64,000 bases of DNA, taken from Pandoraea thiooxydans (GTDB taxonomy: Bacteria; Pseudomonadota; Gammaproteobacteria; Burkholderiales; Burkholderiaceae). Positions 7,982-17,048 of this stretch are shown piece by piece (within the stretch, counting starts at the first letter, position 1; each line of letters begins with the position of its first letter). The DNA lies in assembly GCF_001931675.1 (NCBI RefSeq), contig NZ_CP014839.1, positions 2,170,001-2,234,000 on the forward strand, written 5' to 3'. The notes beneath the pieces are model-generated. The model was not told where the DNA came from and ran no database searches. It was given only the letters and a program-made list of their open reading frames with translations. The position numbers and the translations under genes were made by a program.

Positions 7982-9361
7982 ATGCATCACAGCCAACCCG
8001 GACTCAAACGCAGTCTCGGCGAACGCCACATTCGGCTCATGGCGCTCGGCACGGCAATCGGCGTCGGCCTGTTCCTGGGATCAGGCGAAGCGATTCAAAT
8101 GGCCGGCCCGGCAATCATGCTGGCCTACCTTCTGGGTGGATTCGTCGTTTTCGTCATCATGCGCGCGCTGGGCGAAATGGCGGTACACAATCCCGTGGCC
8201 GGCTCGTTCAGCCGGTACGCGCAGGAAGCGCTCGGCCCGCTGGCCGGTTATCTCACCGGCTGGACCTACTGGTTTCTGTGGATGGTGACCTGCATTGCCG
8301 AAATCACCGCCGTGGCAATCTACATGGGCGTCTGGTTTCCCGAGGTACCCCGCTGGATCTGGGCACTCGCGGCGCTATCCATGATGGGCGCGGTCAATCT
8401 GGTCGCCGTCAAGGCATACGGCGAATTCGAGTTCTGGTTCGCGTTGATCAAGGTCGTCGCCATCATTGTGATGATCATCGGCGGCCTGGGCATGATCGTG
8501 TTCGGCCTGGGCAACGACGGCGTGCCGATCGGCATCGGCAACCTGTGGCGTCACGGCGGATTTTTCCCGAACGGTGCGCAAGGCCTGTTGACCTCGCTGC
8601 AAATGGTGATGTTCGCCTATATCGGCGTCGAGTTGATCGGCCTGGCCGCCGGCGAAGCGGCCAAACCCGAGAAGTCGATTCCCGGCGCCATCAACTCGGT
8701 ACTGTGGCGCATTCTGATTTTCTATGTGGGCGCCCTGTTCGTTATTCTGTCGATTTACCCGTGGCACCAGATCGGCGCGAGCGGCAGTCCGTTCGTCGCC
8801 ACGTTCGAGCGCCTGGGGCTCAAGTCCGCTGCCGGCATCATCAACTTCGTCGTGCTGACAGCGGCGCTGTCCTCCTGCAACGGCGGCATCTTCAGCACCG
8901 GTCGTATGCTTTATAACCTCGCGCAGCAACGCCAGGCACCGGGGGTATTTGGCCGCACCGCGTCCAACGGCGTGCCCCGCCTGGCGCTGCTGGTGTCCAT
9001 GGGAATCTTGCTGTTTGGCGTGCTGCTCAATTACCTGGTGCCCGGCAAAGTCTTTGTCTGGGTCACGTCGATCGCCACGTTCGGCGGCATCTGGACCTGG
9101 ATCATGATTCTGCTCACGCAGATGAGATTCCGCCGCAACCTGTCGCCGGAAGAACGCCGTCAGTTGGCATTCCGCATGCCCTGGTGGCCGTATGGGTCGT
9201 GGCTCACTCTGGCATTTCTGGCGCTCGTTATCGGTTTGATGGGCTATTTCCCCGACACGCGCATCGCACTGATCGTCGGTCCGGGGTGGCTGCTGCTATT
9301 GATTGCGCTCTATTACGGCTTTGGCCTGGCCAAGGGCAAGGCGGCGGCTCCGGTGCGCTGA
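7982..9361 (+). CDS. Amino acid permease, APC superfamily (GABA/proline/aromatic permease type)
   Basis: A 459-residue secondary transporter with 12 predicted membrane segments. The APC family start is clear: SLGERHIRLMALGTAIGVG followed by LFLGSGEAI. The TM3/TM8 region (YWFLWMVTCIAEITAVAIYM) and length match proline, GABA and aromatic amino-acid permeases of enterobacteria. The start at ATG 7982 is preferred over two upstream in-frame ATGs because GGAG lies about 9 bases before it. It is transcribed away from iclR and ends convergent with allA. Substrate assignment within the family is not safe. Confidence 0.88.
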   Translation: MHHSQPGLKRSLGERHIRLMALGTAIGVGLFLGSGEAIQMAGPAIMLAYLLGGFVVFVIMRALGEMAVHNPVAGSFSRYAQEALGPLAGYLTGWTYWFLWMVTCIAEITAVAIYMGVWFPEVPRWIWALAALSMMGAVNLVAVKAYGEFEFWFALIKVVAIIVMIIGGLGMIVFGLGNDGVPIGIGNLWRHGGFFPNGAQGLLTSLQMVMFAYIGVELIGLAAGEAAKPEKSIPGAINSVLWRILIFYVGALFVILSIYPWHQIGASGSPFVATFERLGLKSAAGIINFVVLTAALSSCNGGIFSTGRMLYNLAQQRQAPGVFGRTASNGVPRLALLVSMGILLFGVLLNYLVPGKVFVWVTSIATFGGIWTWIMILLTQMRFRRNLSPEERRQLAFRMPWWPYGSWLTLAFLALVIGLMGYFPDTRIALIVGPGWLLLLIALYYGFGLAKGKAAAPVR

Positions 9362-9433
9362 GATCCGATCTGGATCAGCCTTTTCTATCCGCCAGGAACC
9401 GAGGGCTCGATTGATTTGGCCCGAGCGGCTGGT

Positions 9434-9466
9434 GGCGGCGCTCCCGAATGCGGGAGATGCGCCGCC
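9434..9466. terminator. Strong hairpin in the convergent permease/allA gap
   Basis: GGCGGCGC (9434-9441) pairs with GCGCCGCC (9459-9466), and inside it TCCCG pairs with CGGGA around an AATG loop with a 3-nt bulge. There is no T-run on either side, so it may slow both convergent transcripts or protect their 3' ends rather than act as a classic terminator. Confidence 0.4.
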
Positions 9467-9481
9467 CGCCGAAACGCCGTG

Positions 9482-9991
9482 CTAGCCAGCCAGCGCGCGC
9501 TCGAGCGCGGCCTCGGTGAGCCACCAGGTTTGCGGCAGATCCTGCTCGTCGCAGTTGGCGCCCTCGCCGCCGCGATCGACCACGATGAAGTCGCTCACCC
9601 GGCGCAGCGCCAGCAGCGGATGGTGCCACACCCCGGCGGCGTAGTTCACCCCCTGCCAGCCGCTCGTGACGAACGCGCGCATGCCGCGCACGTCCAGCTC
9701 GCCGGCCGGCGCCACCACCACCAGGTACGGCGTGTCGGCCAGCGGCACGAACGCCTGGCTGCCCAGCGGATGGCGCTCGAGCATCTTCACCTCGAACGGC
9801 AGGGGCCGCGGCTGGCCCCGGAACAGGTTCAGCAGCGCGTGCCCGCGACCCACCTCCACCCTGGCCAGATCGTGATAGCGCTCGGTGTTGCCGCCATTGA
9901 TCGGGTAGTGGCGCGCACCGGCCAGCTCGATCACGTCGCCAAACGGGGCGAACGCTTCGCGCGTCAGGCGCTCGATCCTCAACTCGTTCAT
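9482..9991 (-). CDS. allA: Ureidoglycolate lyase
   Basis: The product splits ureidoglycolate into glyoxylate and urea, the last step of the allantoicase route. The 169-residue protein is the usual length for AllA, a cupin-like dimer. Family landmarks are FGDVIEL near residue 17, [31 protein letters not shown] and the [10 protein letters not shown] metal or substrate region near residue 125. The start at 9991 is preceded by GAGGAG. It follows allantoicase by 10 nt and so receives that enzyme's product directly. The codons and GC content match its neighbours. Confidence 0.94.
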   Translation of the reverse strand: MNELRIERLTREAFAPFGDVIELAGARHYPINGGNTERYHDLARVEVGRGHALLNLFRGQPRPLPFEVKMLERHPLGSQAFVPLADTPYLVVVAPAGELDVRGMRAFVTSGWQGVNYAAGVWHHPLLALRRVSDFIVVDRGGEGANCDEQDLPQTWWLTEAALERALAG

Positions 9992-10001
9992 GCCCGGCTC
10001 C

Positions 10002-11027
10002 TCACGCCTTGGCGCCGCGCGCGAGCCGGCCCCACAGCCGCAGCCGCGAGACCCCGCCGTCGGGCACGATGTTGAAGCGAATGTGGGTGATCGGCCCGAG
10101 CCGCGCAATCTGCTCGGCAAAGCCGTGCTGCTTGTCCATCGCCAGCTTCTGCTCAGGCAGCAGCACCGGCCAGAACATCGACTGCGTGACCAGCGACTCG
10201 GCCGTGCCGCCGGTGACGTACGCGGCCTGCACCGAGCAGCGGTCCGGGTAGTTGCCCTTGAAGTGCGCCGTGTCCACTTCGATCTTCTCGATCTCGCCCG
10301 GGTGCGCCAGCGCGATGATGCACCAGTCGTTGCCCGGCTCGCGGCGCCGCCGCGTCTCCCAGCCGTCGCCCATGTTCACGCCCCGGCCCGGCATCAGCAG
10401 GTTCGAGGCCAGCCCGAAGTGCTGGTTGTTGACCCCCACCACGGTGCCGCCATTCTCCATGGCGATCAGGTCGATCAGCTCGTCGGCCCCGCGCGCGGCC
10501 CAGTCGCACTGCGGCAGCCCGTACAGGCGCAGCCGCGCGAGCCCGCCGTCCGGGTACAGGTTGACCCGCACATGGGTGTAGGCCCGCTCGCCGGCCAGCG
10601 CGTGATAGTGGTGGCTGTTGCCCTGCAGGCTCACCGAGGGCAGGATCTCGTGCCACTCGGTGCGCTCGTCGGGCGCGCCCGACGGGCAGTAGCAGGCGTC
10701 GAGCGAGGCCGCCGGCGGAAAGTTGCCGGTGAAGTGGCTGGTGTCCAGGTCCACCCCGTGCAGCACGCCCGCGCGCGCGAGCTTGACGATGCACCAGTCG
10801 TAGCCGGTGGTGCGCTTGCGGCGCGTCTCCCAGCCGTCCATCCATTTACCGTTCTCGTCGTATTTGCCGACAATGAACACCGCCGGCTCGGGGTTGAGCA
10901 TGCGCTCCTTGGCCGCGAAGAATTCGTCGGTGGCATACAGGGCTTGCGCGCCCAGCCGCGGATCGGCCAGGTTCACGTAGCGGCGCACATACTCCGGTGC
11001 GTTCGGGTCGAGGGTGACAACTGCCAT
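10002..11027 (-). CDS. alc: Allantoicase
   Basis: The product hydrolyses allantoate to ureidoglycolate and urea. The 341-residue protein consists of two homologous allantoicase repeats, visible as the recurring block DGWETRR...DWCI...LD/VDT.HF.GN.P, at about residues 64-105 and 222-265. This duplicated galactose-binding-like architecture is characteristic of the family. Choosing allantoicase (two urea released) over allantoate amidohydrolase (ammonia released) defines the pathway type in this organism. It lies 75 nt after uraD and 10 nt before allA. Confidence 0.96.
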   Translation of the reverse strand: MAVVTLDPNAPEYVRRYVNLADPRLGAQALYATDEFFAAKERMLNPEPAVFIVGKYDENGKWMDGWETRRKRTTGYDWCIVKLARAGVLHGVDLDTSHFTGNFPPAASLDACYCPSGAPDERTEWHEILPSVSLQGNSHHYHALAGERAYTHVRVNLYPDGGLARLRLYGLPQCDWAARGADELIDLIAMENGGTVVGVNNQHFGLASNLLMPGRGVNMGDGWETRRRREPGNDWCIIALAHPGEIEKIEVDTAHFKGNYPDRCSVQAAYVTGGTAESLVTQSMFWPVLLPEQKLAMDKQHGFAEQIARLGPITHIRFNIVPDGGVSRLRLWGRLARGAKA

Positions 11028-11102
11028 GAGTGAGTCCTTGGTATCGATGATGCGGGTGCGGTGCCGGCTACGGCCGCCGCACCATCGCTTGGTTGATGGA
11101 TA

Positions 11103-11630
11103 TTATGCGCGCACGAGATCCTGCAGGCGCAGCAAGGCGATACGGAAAATCTGCTGCAGGCACTCCTCGATCTCCTGCTCGCGGCTGTGTGCGAGCCGCT
11201 GCGTAAAGTTCTCGATGATGCTGTGCCGGGTATGGCCGCGCACGGCCAGAATGAACGGAAAGCCGAATTTCTCGCCATAGGCCTGGTTCAATTGCTGCAG
11301 CTGCGCAAACTCTTCCGGCGTGCACTGATTGAGCCCCGCACCGCTCTGCTCGCGCGTGGACTCGGCCGTCAGTTCGCCACGCACGGCCAGCTTGCCGGCC
11401 AGCTCCGGGTGCGCGCGAATCAGTTGCAGTTGCGCCGCCTGTCCGCCATCGCGCACCGCCTGGCACATGATTTCGTGCAATTGCGCGACGCTGGCGAACG
11501 GCCGCTGGTGCCATGCCGCTTCGGCCACCCAGGGGGAGTGTTCGAAAATGCCGCCCAGGGCGGCCACGAAATCGTCCTTTGGCAGGACGCCGAGTTGTTC
11601 CAGCGTAGTCATCACGATCGGTGCGTTCAT
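11103..11630 (-). CDS. uraD: 2-oxo-4-hydroxy-4-carboxy-5-ureidoimidazoline (OHCU) decarboxylase
   Basis: The product decarboxylates OHCU to S-allantoin, the third step of urate degradation, giving stereospecific allantoin. The 175-residue protein shows the family's HSPWVAEAAWHQRPF segment (about 30-45), HPELAGKLA containing the conserved catalytic-loop histidine, and GFPFILAVRG near residue 135. The ATG at 11630 overlaps the stop of puuE as ATGA, showing translational coupling; an extension upstream would lie wholly inside puuE. With uraH and puuD at the left edge it completes the urate-to-allantoin route, though on another transcript. Confidence 0.95.
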   Translation of the reverse strand: MNAPIVMTTLEQLGVLPKDDFVAALGGIFEHSPWVAEAAWHQRPFASVAQLHEIMCQAVRDGGQAAQLQLIRAHPELAGKLAVRGELTAESTREQSGAGLNQCTPEEFAQLQQLNQAYGEKFGFPFILAVRGHTRHSIIENFTQRLAHSREQEIEECLQQIFRIALLRLQDLVRA

Positions 11631-12577
11631 GCACGCCCCCCCTGCGTCTGCGCCTGATACGGGTGACGGGCTTGCCAGTGACGGGCAATGTCGATCCGGC
11701 GGCACACCCAGACGCGATCATGCTGCTCGATATGATCGAGAAAACGCTGCAGCGCGCGAAACCGTCCGGGGCGGCCCAGCAGACGGCAGTGCATGCCGAT
11801 CGACAGCATTTTCGGGGTCTCCTCGCCTTCGGCATACAGCACGTCGAACGCGTCGCGCAAATAAGTGAAAAAGTGATCGGCCGTATTGAAGCCCTGCGGC
11901 GCGGCAAACCGCATGTCGTTGCTGTCGAGCGTATAGGGCACCACCAGATGGGGTTTGCGCTCGCCGCCGCCGACTTCCACCTCGGTCCAGAACGGCAGAT
12001 CGTCGCCGTAGTTGTCGGCGTCGTAGGCAAAGCCGCCGTGCTCGACCACCAGCCGGCGGGTATTCGGGCTGTCGCGCCCGGTGTACCAGCCCAGCGGCGC
12101 CTGACCGGTCATTTGCCTGATGATCTCGACCGCCGCGCGCATATGCTCGCGCTCGGTCGCCTCGTCGATGTTCTGATAGTGAATCCAGCGCAAGCCATGG
12201 CAAGCGATTTCGTGGCCGAGTTCGACGAATGCCTGGGTGGCCTCCGGATTGCGCTGCAACGCCATCGATACGCCGAAAATCGTCAGCGGCAGACCACGCC
12301 GCTCGAACTCGCGCAAAATCCGCCACACCCCCGCCCGCGAGCCGTACTCGTAAATCGACTCCATGCTCATATGGCGCGCCTCGTACGCCTGGGCACCGAT
12401 GATTTCCGAGAGAAACTGCTCGGACGCGCGGTCGCCATGCAGCACGCAATTCTCGCTGCCCTCTTCGTAGTTGAGCACGAACTGCACCGCGACGCGGGCT
12501 CGGCCCGGCCAGTCGGCGTGCGGAACGTTGCGGCCATAGCCGATCAGGTCGCGCGGGTAGTTTTTATCGTAGGCCAT
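11627..12577 (-). CDS. puuE: Allantoinase of the polysaccharide-deacetylase type
   Basis: The product hydrolyses allantoin to allantoate. It belongs to the metal-independent PuuE group in the polysaccharide-deacetylase (NodB) fold, not the metallo-dihydroorotase group. The 316-residue protein starts MAYDKNYPRDLIGYGRN, a PuuE hallmark, and contains FVLNYEEGSE, ELGHEIACHGLRWIHYQ and TGRDSPNTRRL. The start at 12577 is the first ATG at the family's usual position; an in-frame TTG 9 codons upstream is less likely. It is the first gene of puuE-uraD-alc-allA. Upstream a hairpin separates it from the porin, so it likely has its own promoter in 12578-12680. Confidence 0.95.
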   Translation of the reverse strand: MAYDKNYPRDLIGYGRNVPHADWPGRARVAVQFVLNYEEGSENCVLHGDRASEQFLSEIIGAQAYEARHMSMESIYEYGSRAGVWRILREFERRGLPLTIFGVSMALQRNPEATQAFVELGHEIACHGLRWIHYQNIDEATEREHMRAAVEIIRQMTGQAPLGWYTGRDSPNTRRLVVEHGGFAYDADNYGDDLPFWTEVEVGGGERKPHLVVPYTLDSNDMRFAAPQGFNTADHFFTYLRDAFDVLYAEGEETPKMLSIGMHCRLLGRPGRFRALQRFLDHIEQHDRVWVCRRIDIARHWQARHPYQAQTQGGRA

Positions 12578-12686
12578 AACAGTCGGGGGTCCTGGTAGAC
12601 GCAAATTGTTCGAGGCAGTTTAGCGAAAAGCGCATTCGCAAGACATAGCGCAGGACGGATATTGAGCCTTTGCGCCAGCATATAGT

Positions 12687-12710
12687 GGGTCGGTCCGGCG
12701 AGACCGACCC
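12687..12710 (-). terminator. Hairpin after the porin gene
   Basis: A 9-bp perfect inverted repeat (GGGTCGGTC at 12687-12695, GACCGACCC at 12702-12710) with a 6-nt loop begins 7 nt after the porin stop. Read leftward it is followed by ACTATATGC without a real T-run, so termination may be partial and puuE may be reached by read-through. Confidence 0.55.
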
Positions 12711-12716
12711 GCCGCC

Positions 12717-13748
12717 TTAAAACGCATGGCGTATGCCAACATTCGCGACGACCTGGCTTTGGCCGGCCAGGCCGTCGCCGTAAAAGGACTCCGCCGAATT
12801 GTGGCGATTTTTCAGCAAACCCAGATTGGCAAAAACGCCGGTCTGCTTCGACAGGCTGTAGTCGGCGGTAAAGCGCCCTGCCACGGCACTGTCGTCGGTG
12901 CCGAACTGCTTGCGGTAAATGGCATCGGCCGACAGCGTCAACGCGCCGGTGGCGTAATAGTCCATGCCCAGGTCATACACGGCGGCGTGCAACGCCGCGC
13001 CATTGGCGTCCGGATAGCCGCTATTGCCAAAGCCCAGCCGCACCCGGACCCGCCCGAACGAATAGTTAGCGCCGAGCTCCCACAACTCCGACGAAAACGG
13101 TGCCAGCGCATCGTGCCGATGATGGTAGACCGCCCCCAGGTTCAGCGGGCCGCTCGCGTAGCTCAGCGCAGCCTCATAAACACTGTTCGACGCAACGCTG
13201 CCCGGTACATTGCCAAACCCATACAAACCGGAGGCGCGCAGGCCATCCCAATCGGGCGACTGGTATTTCACCGCGTTGTCGACCAGATCGCTGACCTCGT
13301 CGAAACCCGTCAGGCGAAATACCGACAGGTTATACCCTCCTCGGAAAAACGGCCCGACCATCGTGCCGTCGCTCAGATTCCATTGCCGCCCGATCGTGAG
13401 GGTGCCAAGCCGTTCGCTTTGCAGCCCCACGAATGCGCCTCGATTGAAAATGCCGGTGCCGGCAAATCGCCCGTTGGGGACGTCGAAACCGGATTCCAGC
13501 GTGTAGATGGCGCTCAAGCCGCCGCCCAGATCCTCGCGCCCCTTAAGGCCAAAGCGCGACGTACCCCACGAGATGCCATCGCCCAGGGCCAGCATCGTGC
13601 CGCTGGTGCCGGTCGCCTTGTCATAGACGTTCGAGGCCGACACGATCCCGCTATCGATAAAGCCATACAAAGTTACGCTGCTTTGGGCGTGCGCGGTGGC
13701 GAAGGCGCAAGCGCAGAGCGCCGCCGCGAAAGGCAGTTTCTTGTTCAT
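12717..13748 (-). CDS. Gram-negative general porin (Burkholderiales Omp38/OpcP type)
   Basis: An outer-membrane trimeric beta-barrel channel of 343 residues. A signal peptide (MNKKLPFAAAL...AHA, about 21 residues) is followed by SSVTLYGFIDSGIV, the standard first strand of betaproteobacterial porins. The SRFGLKGREDLGGGL strand and the terminal strand ending in phenylalanine (IRHAF) are present. AAGAGA precedes the ATG at 13748. It lies 50 nt after the racemase in the gntR-NCS1-racemase-porin run, so it likely admits the same purine-related substrate across the outer membrane. That role is inference from position. Confidence 0.92.
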   Translation of the reverse strand: MNKKLPFAAALCACAFATAHAQSSVTLYGFIDSGIVSASNVYDKATGTSGTMLALGDGISWGTSRFGLKGREDLGGGLSAIYTLESGFDVPNGRFAGTGIFNRGAFVGLQSERLGTLTIGRQWNLSDGTMVGPFFRGGYNLSVFRLTGFDEVSDLVDNAVKYQSPDWDGLRASGLYGFGNVPGSVASNSVYEAALSYASGPLNLGAVYHHRHDALAPFSSELWELGANYSFGRVRVRLGFGNSGYPDANGAALHAAVYDLGMDYYATGALTLSADAIYRKQFGTDDSAVAGRFTADYSLSKQTGVFANLGLLKNRHNSAESFYGDGLAGQSQVVANVGIRHAF

Positions 13749-13798
13749 CGGTGTTCTCTTGTTTTGAAATGTTGGCCGGTTCAGCAAACCGGCGACGC

Positions 13799-14533
13799 TC
13801 AGGCCGCGTTCAGCTGGTTGGCGTGGCCCGCATAAGACTTGGGCAGCGGATAGGCGAAATCGCCCCGCTTGCTGGTACGCAATCCCATGGCCACCAGCGC
13901 TTCGACCTGCTTGACGGCGGCCACCACCCCCTCCACCACCGGCGCGCCGATCTCGCGGCCGATGCTCTCGCACAACTCGGCCATGCCGGCGCAGCCGAGC
14001 ACGATGACCTCCGAGCCATCTTCGGCGAGCGCGCGCCGGCATTCGTCGGTAATCAGGCGGCGCGCATCGGATTGCGGGTTTTCCAGTTCCAGCACCGGGA
14101 GATCGACCGCCCGCACATTGCGGCAAAAGCGCTTCATGCCGTAGTTTTCCGCCAGGTGCCAGGCCATGCCGCAGGTGCGCGCCAGCGTCGTTACCACGGA
14201 AAAACCGGTGCCGAGCATGCTGGCGGCATGCATGGCCGCCTCCGCGATTCCCACCACCGGCCCGCGGGCCAGCTCGCGAGCGGCATACAGTCCCGGGTCG
14301 CCAAAGCAGGCGATCACGTAGCCGTCGTAACCGGCCTGCTCGCCGCGCTTGATTTCTGCCAGCAGGCCAGGCAGCGCCATGGCCTCGTCGTAGTAGCCCT
14401 CGATCGATGCCGGGCCGGTGGCGGGGCTGACCGCGTCGAGCTCGGTGCCGGGGGCAACGACCCGGCGCGCGCAGCGGCCCATCGCCTCGGTCATGCTGAC
14501 GGTCGTATTGGGATTGATCAGTTTGATACGCAT
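13799..14533 (-). CDS. Hydantoin/allantoin racemase (Asp/Glu racemase superfamily)
   Basis: The 244-residue protein belongs to the hydantoin racemase family, which uses two cysteines. Both are visible, in ACFGDPG near residue 76 and LGCAGM near residue 181. The N-terminal MRIKLINPNTT is typical. Members beside purine genes (HpxA type) racemise allantoin, feeding both enantiomers into allantoinase. The NCS1 transporter 8 nt upstream and the allantoinase cluster beyond the porin make allantoin the likeliest substrate. A 5-substituted hydantoin remains possible because no hydantoinase or carbamoylase is nearby to decide. Confidence 0.88.
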   Translation of the reverse strand: MRIKLINPNTTVSMTEAMGRCARRVVAPGTELDAVSPATGPASIEGYYDEAMALPGLLAEIKRGEQAGYDGYVIACFGDPGLYAARELARGPVVGIAEAAMHAASMLGTGFSVVTTLARTCGMAWHLAENYGMKRFCRNVRAVDLPVLELENPQSDARRLITDECRRALAEDGSEVIVLGCAGMAELCESIGREIGAPVVEGVVAAVKQVEALVAMGLRTSKRGDFAYPLPKSYAGHANQLNAA

Positions 14534-14541
14534 GATGATGC

Positions 14542-16077
14542 TCACACCGCAGGTTGTGCGCGCCGCGCCTTGGCGCAGAACAGGTGATAGAACAGGCCGC
14601 CGCAGAACAGGCCGATGAACCAGGAGAAATTCGCCAGCGGCTCGAGCACCGGCACCAGCACGCAGGTGGCCGACGTGACAGCGGCCAGCACGGTCGCCGC
14701 GACGGCCGCGCGATTGACGCCGTTGCTGTACCAGTAGCGCTTGCCGGGCTCCATCGAATACATATCGTCGACGACGACCTGCTGGCGCTTGACCAGGTAG
14801 TAGTCGACGATCAGGATGCCGTACAGCGGGCCGATGAAGCTGCCGAGCATGTCGAGCGTGTAGTGAATCACCGCCGGGTTGTTGAACAGATTCCACGGCG
14901 TGATGAACACCGAGCCGACCGCCGCGATCATGCCGCCGGCGCGCCAGCTGATATGGCGCGGCGCAACGTTGGAGAAATCGAATGCCGGCGAAACGAAGTT
15001 GGCGACGATGTTGATGCCGATCGTGGCGATCATGAAGGTCAGCGCCCCCAGGATGACGGCCGTCGGGCTATCGATGCGACTCACGGTCTGCACCGGATCG
15101 GTAATCAGTTGGCCGAACACCGGCAAGGTCGCCGAAGTGGTGATCACCGTGACCAGCGAAAACGCCAGGAAATTGACCGGCAAGCCCCAGAAATTGCCGA
15201 CCTTGACCGAGCGAAAACTTTTGCCATAGCGGGAAAAGTCGCCGAAATTGAGCATCGGCCCGGAAAAATACGACACCACCAGCGAAATCGCCGTGATCAT
15301 TACCGGCACCGCGTGCCAGCCCGAGTACTTCACCTCGCCCAGATTCAGGCCGATGTTCTTCCAGCCCGCCTTATAGACCATCCAGCCGGCCAGCAGGAAC
15401 ATCACCGCATACACGGCCGGGCCGGCGAAGTCGATGAACTTCTTGATCGTCTCCATGCCGTTCCAGAACACCAGCGCCTGCAGCACCCACAGCACCCCGA
15501 AGCCCGCCCAACCGAGATACGACAGGCCGACGAAGCCGAACCGGTGAACGTCGGCATAGGGTGCCAGCGTGGGGGCGAACTTGAGCAGCACCACCACAAA
15601 AGCGGCCGAAGCCAGGTATGTCTGGATGCCGTACCACGCCACGGCGATCAGACCGCGAATGATGGCCGGCAAATTCGCCCCCAGCACGCCGAAAGAGATC
15701 CGGCACATGACGGGATACGGCGTGCCGGTGGCCTGGCTCGGCTTGGCCACCAGATTGCAGAAGAAGTTGACGATGCCGATGCCCAGCAGCAGCGCCACCA
15801 GCACCTGCCAGCTAGACAGGCCCAGCGCGAACAGGCTGCCGGCAAACACATAGCCGCCCACGCTGTGCACGTCCGACATCCAGAACGCGAAAATGTTATA
15901 GGCGCCCCAGTGCTGATCCTGCAGCGGCGCCAGGTCCGCATTGGTCAGGCGCTCGCTGTAACCGGGCGGCAGGACATAGTCGCTGCCATGCGTGGCGCCC
16001 GCCTGCGCCCCTGCGACGGCCATCTCCGCCACGACAGGCGGACTGCCGAATTGCTCTTGCTTCATTGTCGTCTCCAT
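14542..16077 (-). CDS. NCS1-family nucleobase/allantoin/hydantoin transporter
   Basis: A cation-symport permease of 511 residues and 12 membrane segments. NCS1 hallmarks are NADLAPLQDQHWGAYNIFAFW before TM1 (the purine-cation symporter signature region), SQATGTPYPVMCRISFG and SGPMLNFGDFSRYG. The pattern resembles the hydantoin transporter Mhp1 and the allantoin permease PucI more than cytosine permeases. The ATG at 16077 lies behind AAGGAGGGG, an unusually strong ribosome binding site. It lies 78 nt after gntR and 8 nt before the racemase, giving an uptake-plus-racemisation unit. The substrate, allantoin or hydantoin, is inferred from context. Confidence 0.92.
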   Translation of the reverse strand: METTMKQEQFGSPPVVAEMAVAGAQAGATHGSDYVLPPGYSERLTNADLAPLQDQHWGAYNIFAFWMSDVHSVGGYVFAGSLFALGLSSWQVLVALLLGIGIVNFFCNLVAKPSQATGTPYPVMCRISFGVLGANLPAIIRGLIAVAWYGIQTYLASAAFVVVLLKFAPTLAPYADVHRFGFVGLSYLGWAGFGVLWVLQALVFWNGMETIKKFIDFAGPAVYAVMFLLAGWMVYKAGWKNIGLNLGEVKYSGWHAVPVMITAISLVVSYFSGPMLNFGDFSRYGKSFRSVKVGNFWGLPVNFLAFSLVTVITTSATLPVFGQLITDPVQTVSRIDSPTAVILGALTFMIATIGINIVANFVSPAFDFSNVAPRHISWRAGGMIAAVGSVFITPWNLFNNPAVIHYTLDMLGSFIGPLYGILIVDYYLVKRQQVVVDDMYSMEPGKRYWYSNGVNRAAVAATVLAAVTSATCVLVPVLEPLANFSWFIGLFCGGLFYHLFCAKARRAQPAV

Positions 16078-16155
16078 AATGCCCCTCCTTGGGTGTTCGC
16101 CGCATCGCGGCCCATCGGGCCGTGCGGGTATTTTTTATAACGCTGCCTCTGACGG

Positions 16156-16854
16156 CTAAAGCCCGACAGAGAGCACGTCGGCCAAATCGACGGCCTGTTC
16201 GGCCGGTCGATCCAGCATTTTCAATTCGCAACTGTCGAGATGCCGCTTCAGCAGCGCAACGGCACGCGCCGCATCGCCGAGTTCGACCGCCTGCAGGATT
16301 TCCTCGTGCTCGTCGAACGAGCAGGGACTGCGGCCCAGCGATTCATACAACGCCGAAATCAGTGTCGAGCGAGTCACCAGCCCCGTCAGGCAGTCCAGCA
16401 GCACGGTATTGCCGGTCATCTCGGCCAGCCGCACGTGAAACTCGCCCGAGAGCCGGATCCAGACCGGGAAGTCGCGCGTGAGGTAGGCGTCGCGCTCGCG
16501 CACGATCATCCCGGCCACCTCCCGCAAGCCGCTTTTGTGGCTGGCATGGCAAATCCGCTCGACCGCGGCGCCCTCGACGATCCGGCGCATCTCGAAAATC
16601 TCATGGACCTCGCGCAACGACGGGCTGGCGACGAAAGCGCCTCGATTCGGCTCGATCGTGACGATCTTTTCCTGCTGAAGCATTGCCAACGCCTGACGGA
16701 TCGCGCCTCGCTTGACATCGAAAACATCGCATAAGGCCGCCTCGGTCAGCTTGGTGGCCGGCGGTAGCCGGTGCTCCAGGATTGCATCGCGAATCCGCTG
16801 GGCAATCCACTCGGCGCGGTGTGCTTCCTTGGCGGTATTGGAGGGCTTGGGCAT
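16156..16854 (-). CDS. GntR-family regulator, FCD subfamily
   Basis: A 232-residue repressor-type regulator with an N-terminal winged helix (about 15-75; LTEAALCDVFDVKRGAIRQAL is the recognition helix region) and an all-helical FCD effector domain (about 90-215) with the typical metal or ligand histidines in FHVRLAEM and HEEILQA. I chose the ATG at 16854 because a promoter-like element overlapping an operator lies at 16883-16913; the in-frame ATG at 16896 would begin almost inside it. It precedes the NCS1-racemase-porin genes on the same strand and probably controls them and itself. Confidence 0.88.
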   Translation of the reverse strand: MPKPSNTAKEAHRAEWIAQRIRDAILEHRLPPATKLTEAALCDVFDVKRGAIRQALAMLQQEKIVTIEPNRGAFVASPSLREVHEIFEMRRIVEGAAVERICHASHKSGLREVAGMIVRERDAYLTRDFPVWIRLSGEFHVRLAEMTGNTVLLDCLTGLVTRSTLISALYESLGRSPCSFDEHEEILQAVELGDAARAVALLKRHLDSCELKMLDRPAEQAVDLADVLSVGL

Positions 16855-16882
16855 CAGCTGAGCGAAGAAATATGTGCTTTTG

Positions 16883-16913
16883 TTTATACTAGTCATCAAA
16901 AAATAATTGTCAA
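16883..16913 (-). promoter_or_regulatory. Candidate sigma-70 promoter of gntR overlapping an operator
   Basis: On the - strand a perfect TTGACA (16913-16908) is followed after 19 bases by TATAAA (16888-16883). The spacing is 2 bases longer than ideal. The -35 hexamer is embedded in the palindrome at 16906-16917, the geometry expected for autorepression. Confidence 0.5.
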
Positions 16914-16917
16914 CAAT
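16906..16917. promoter_or_regulatory. GntR/FCD operator box 1
   Basis: The 12-mer ATTGTCAACAAT is an inverted repeat ATTGT/ACAAT with two central bases and extends by one A/T pair on each side. FCD-type GntR regulators commonly bind TTGTnnACAA-like sites. Confidence 0.6.
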
Positions 16918-16927
16918 TCTTTTTTCT

Positions 16928-16939
16928 TTTGTCGACAAA
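16928..16939. promoter_or_regulatory. GntR/FCD operator box 2
   Basis: TTTGTCGACAAA is a perfect 12-bp palindrome, 22 bp (two helical turns) from box 1 and on the same helix face. Confidence 0.6.
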
Positions 16940-17048
16940 TACTTTTTGTATTTATATATTTTAATCAATTATTTATATTAAATAATTCAAGTAAATTTTC
17001 ACGTAATAATTGAAAAATTACAGGTAAACACCGATGTCACCGAATTAG

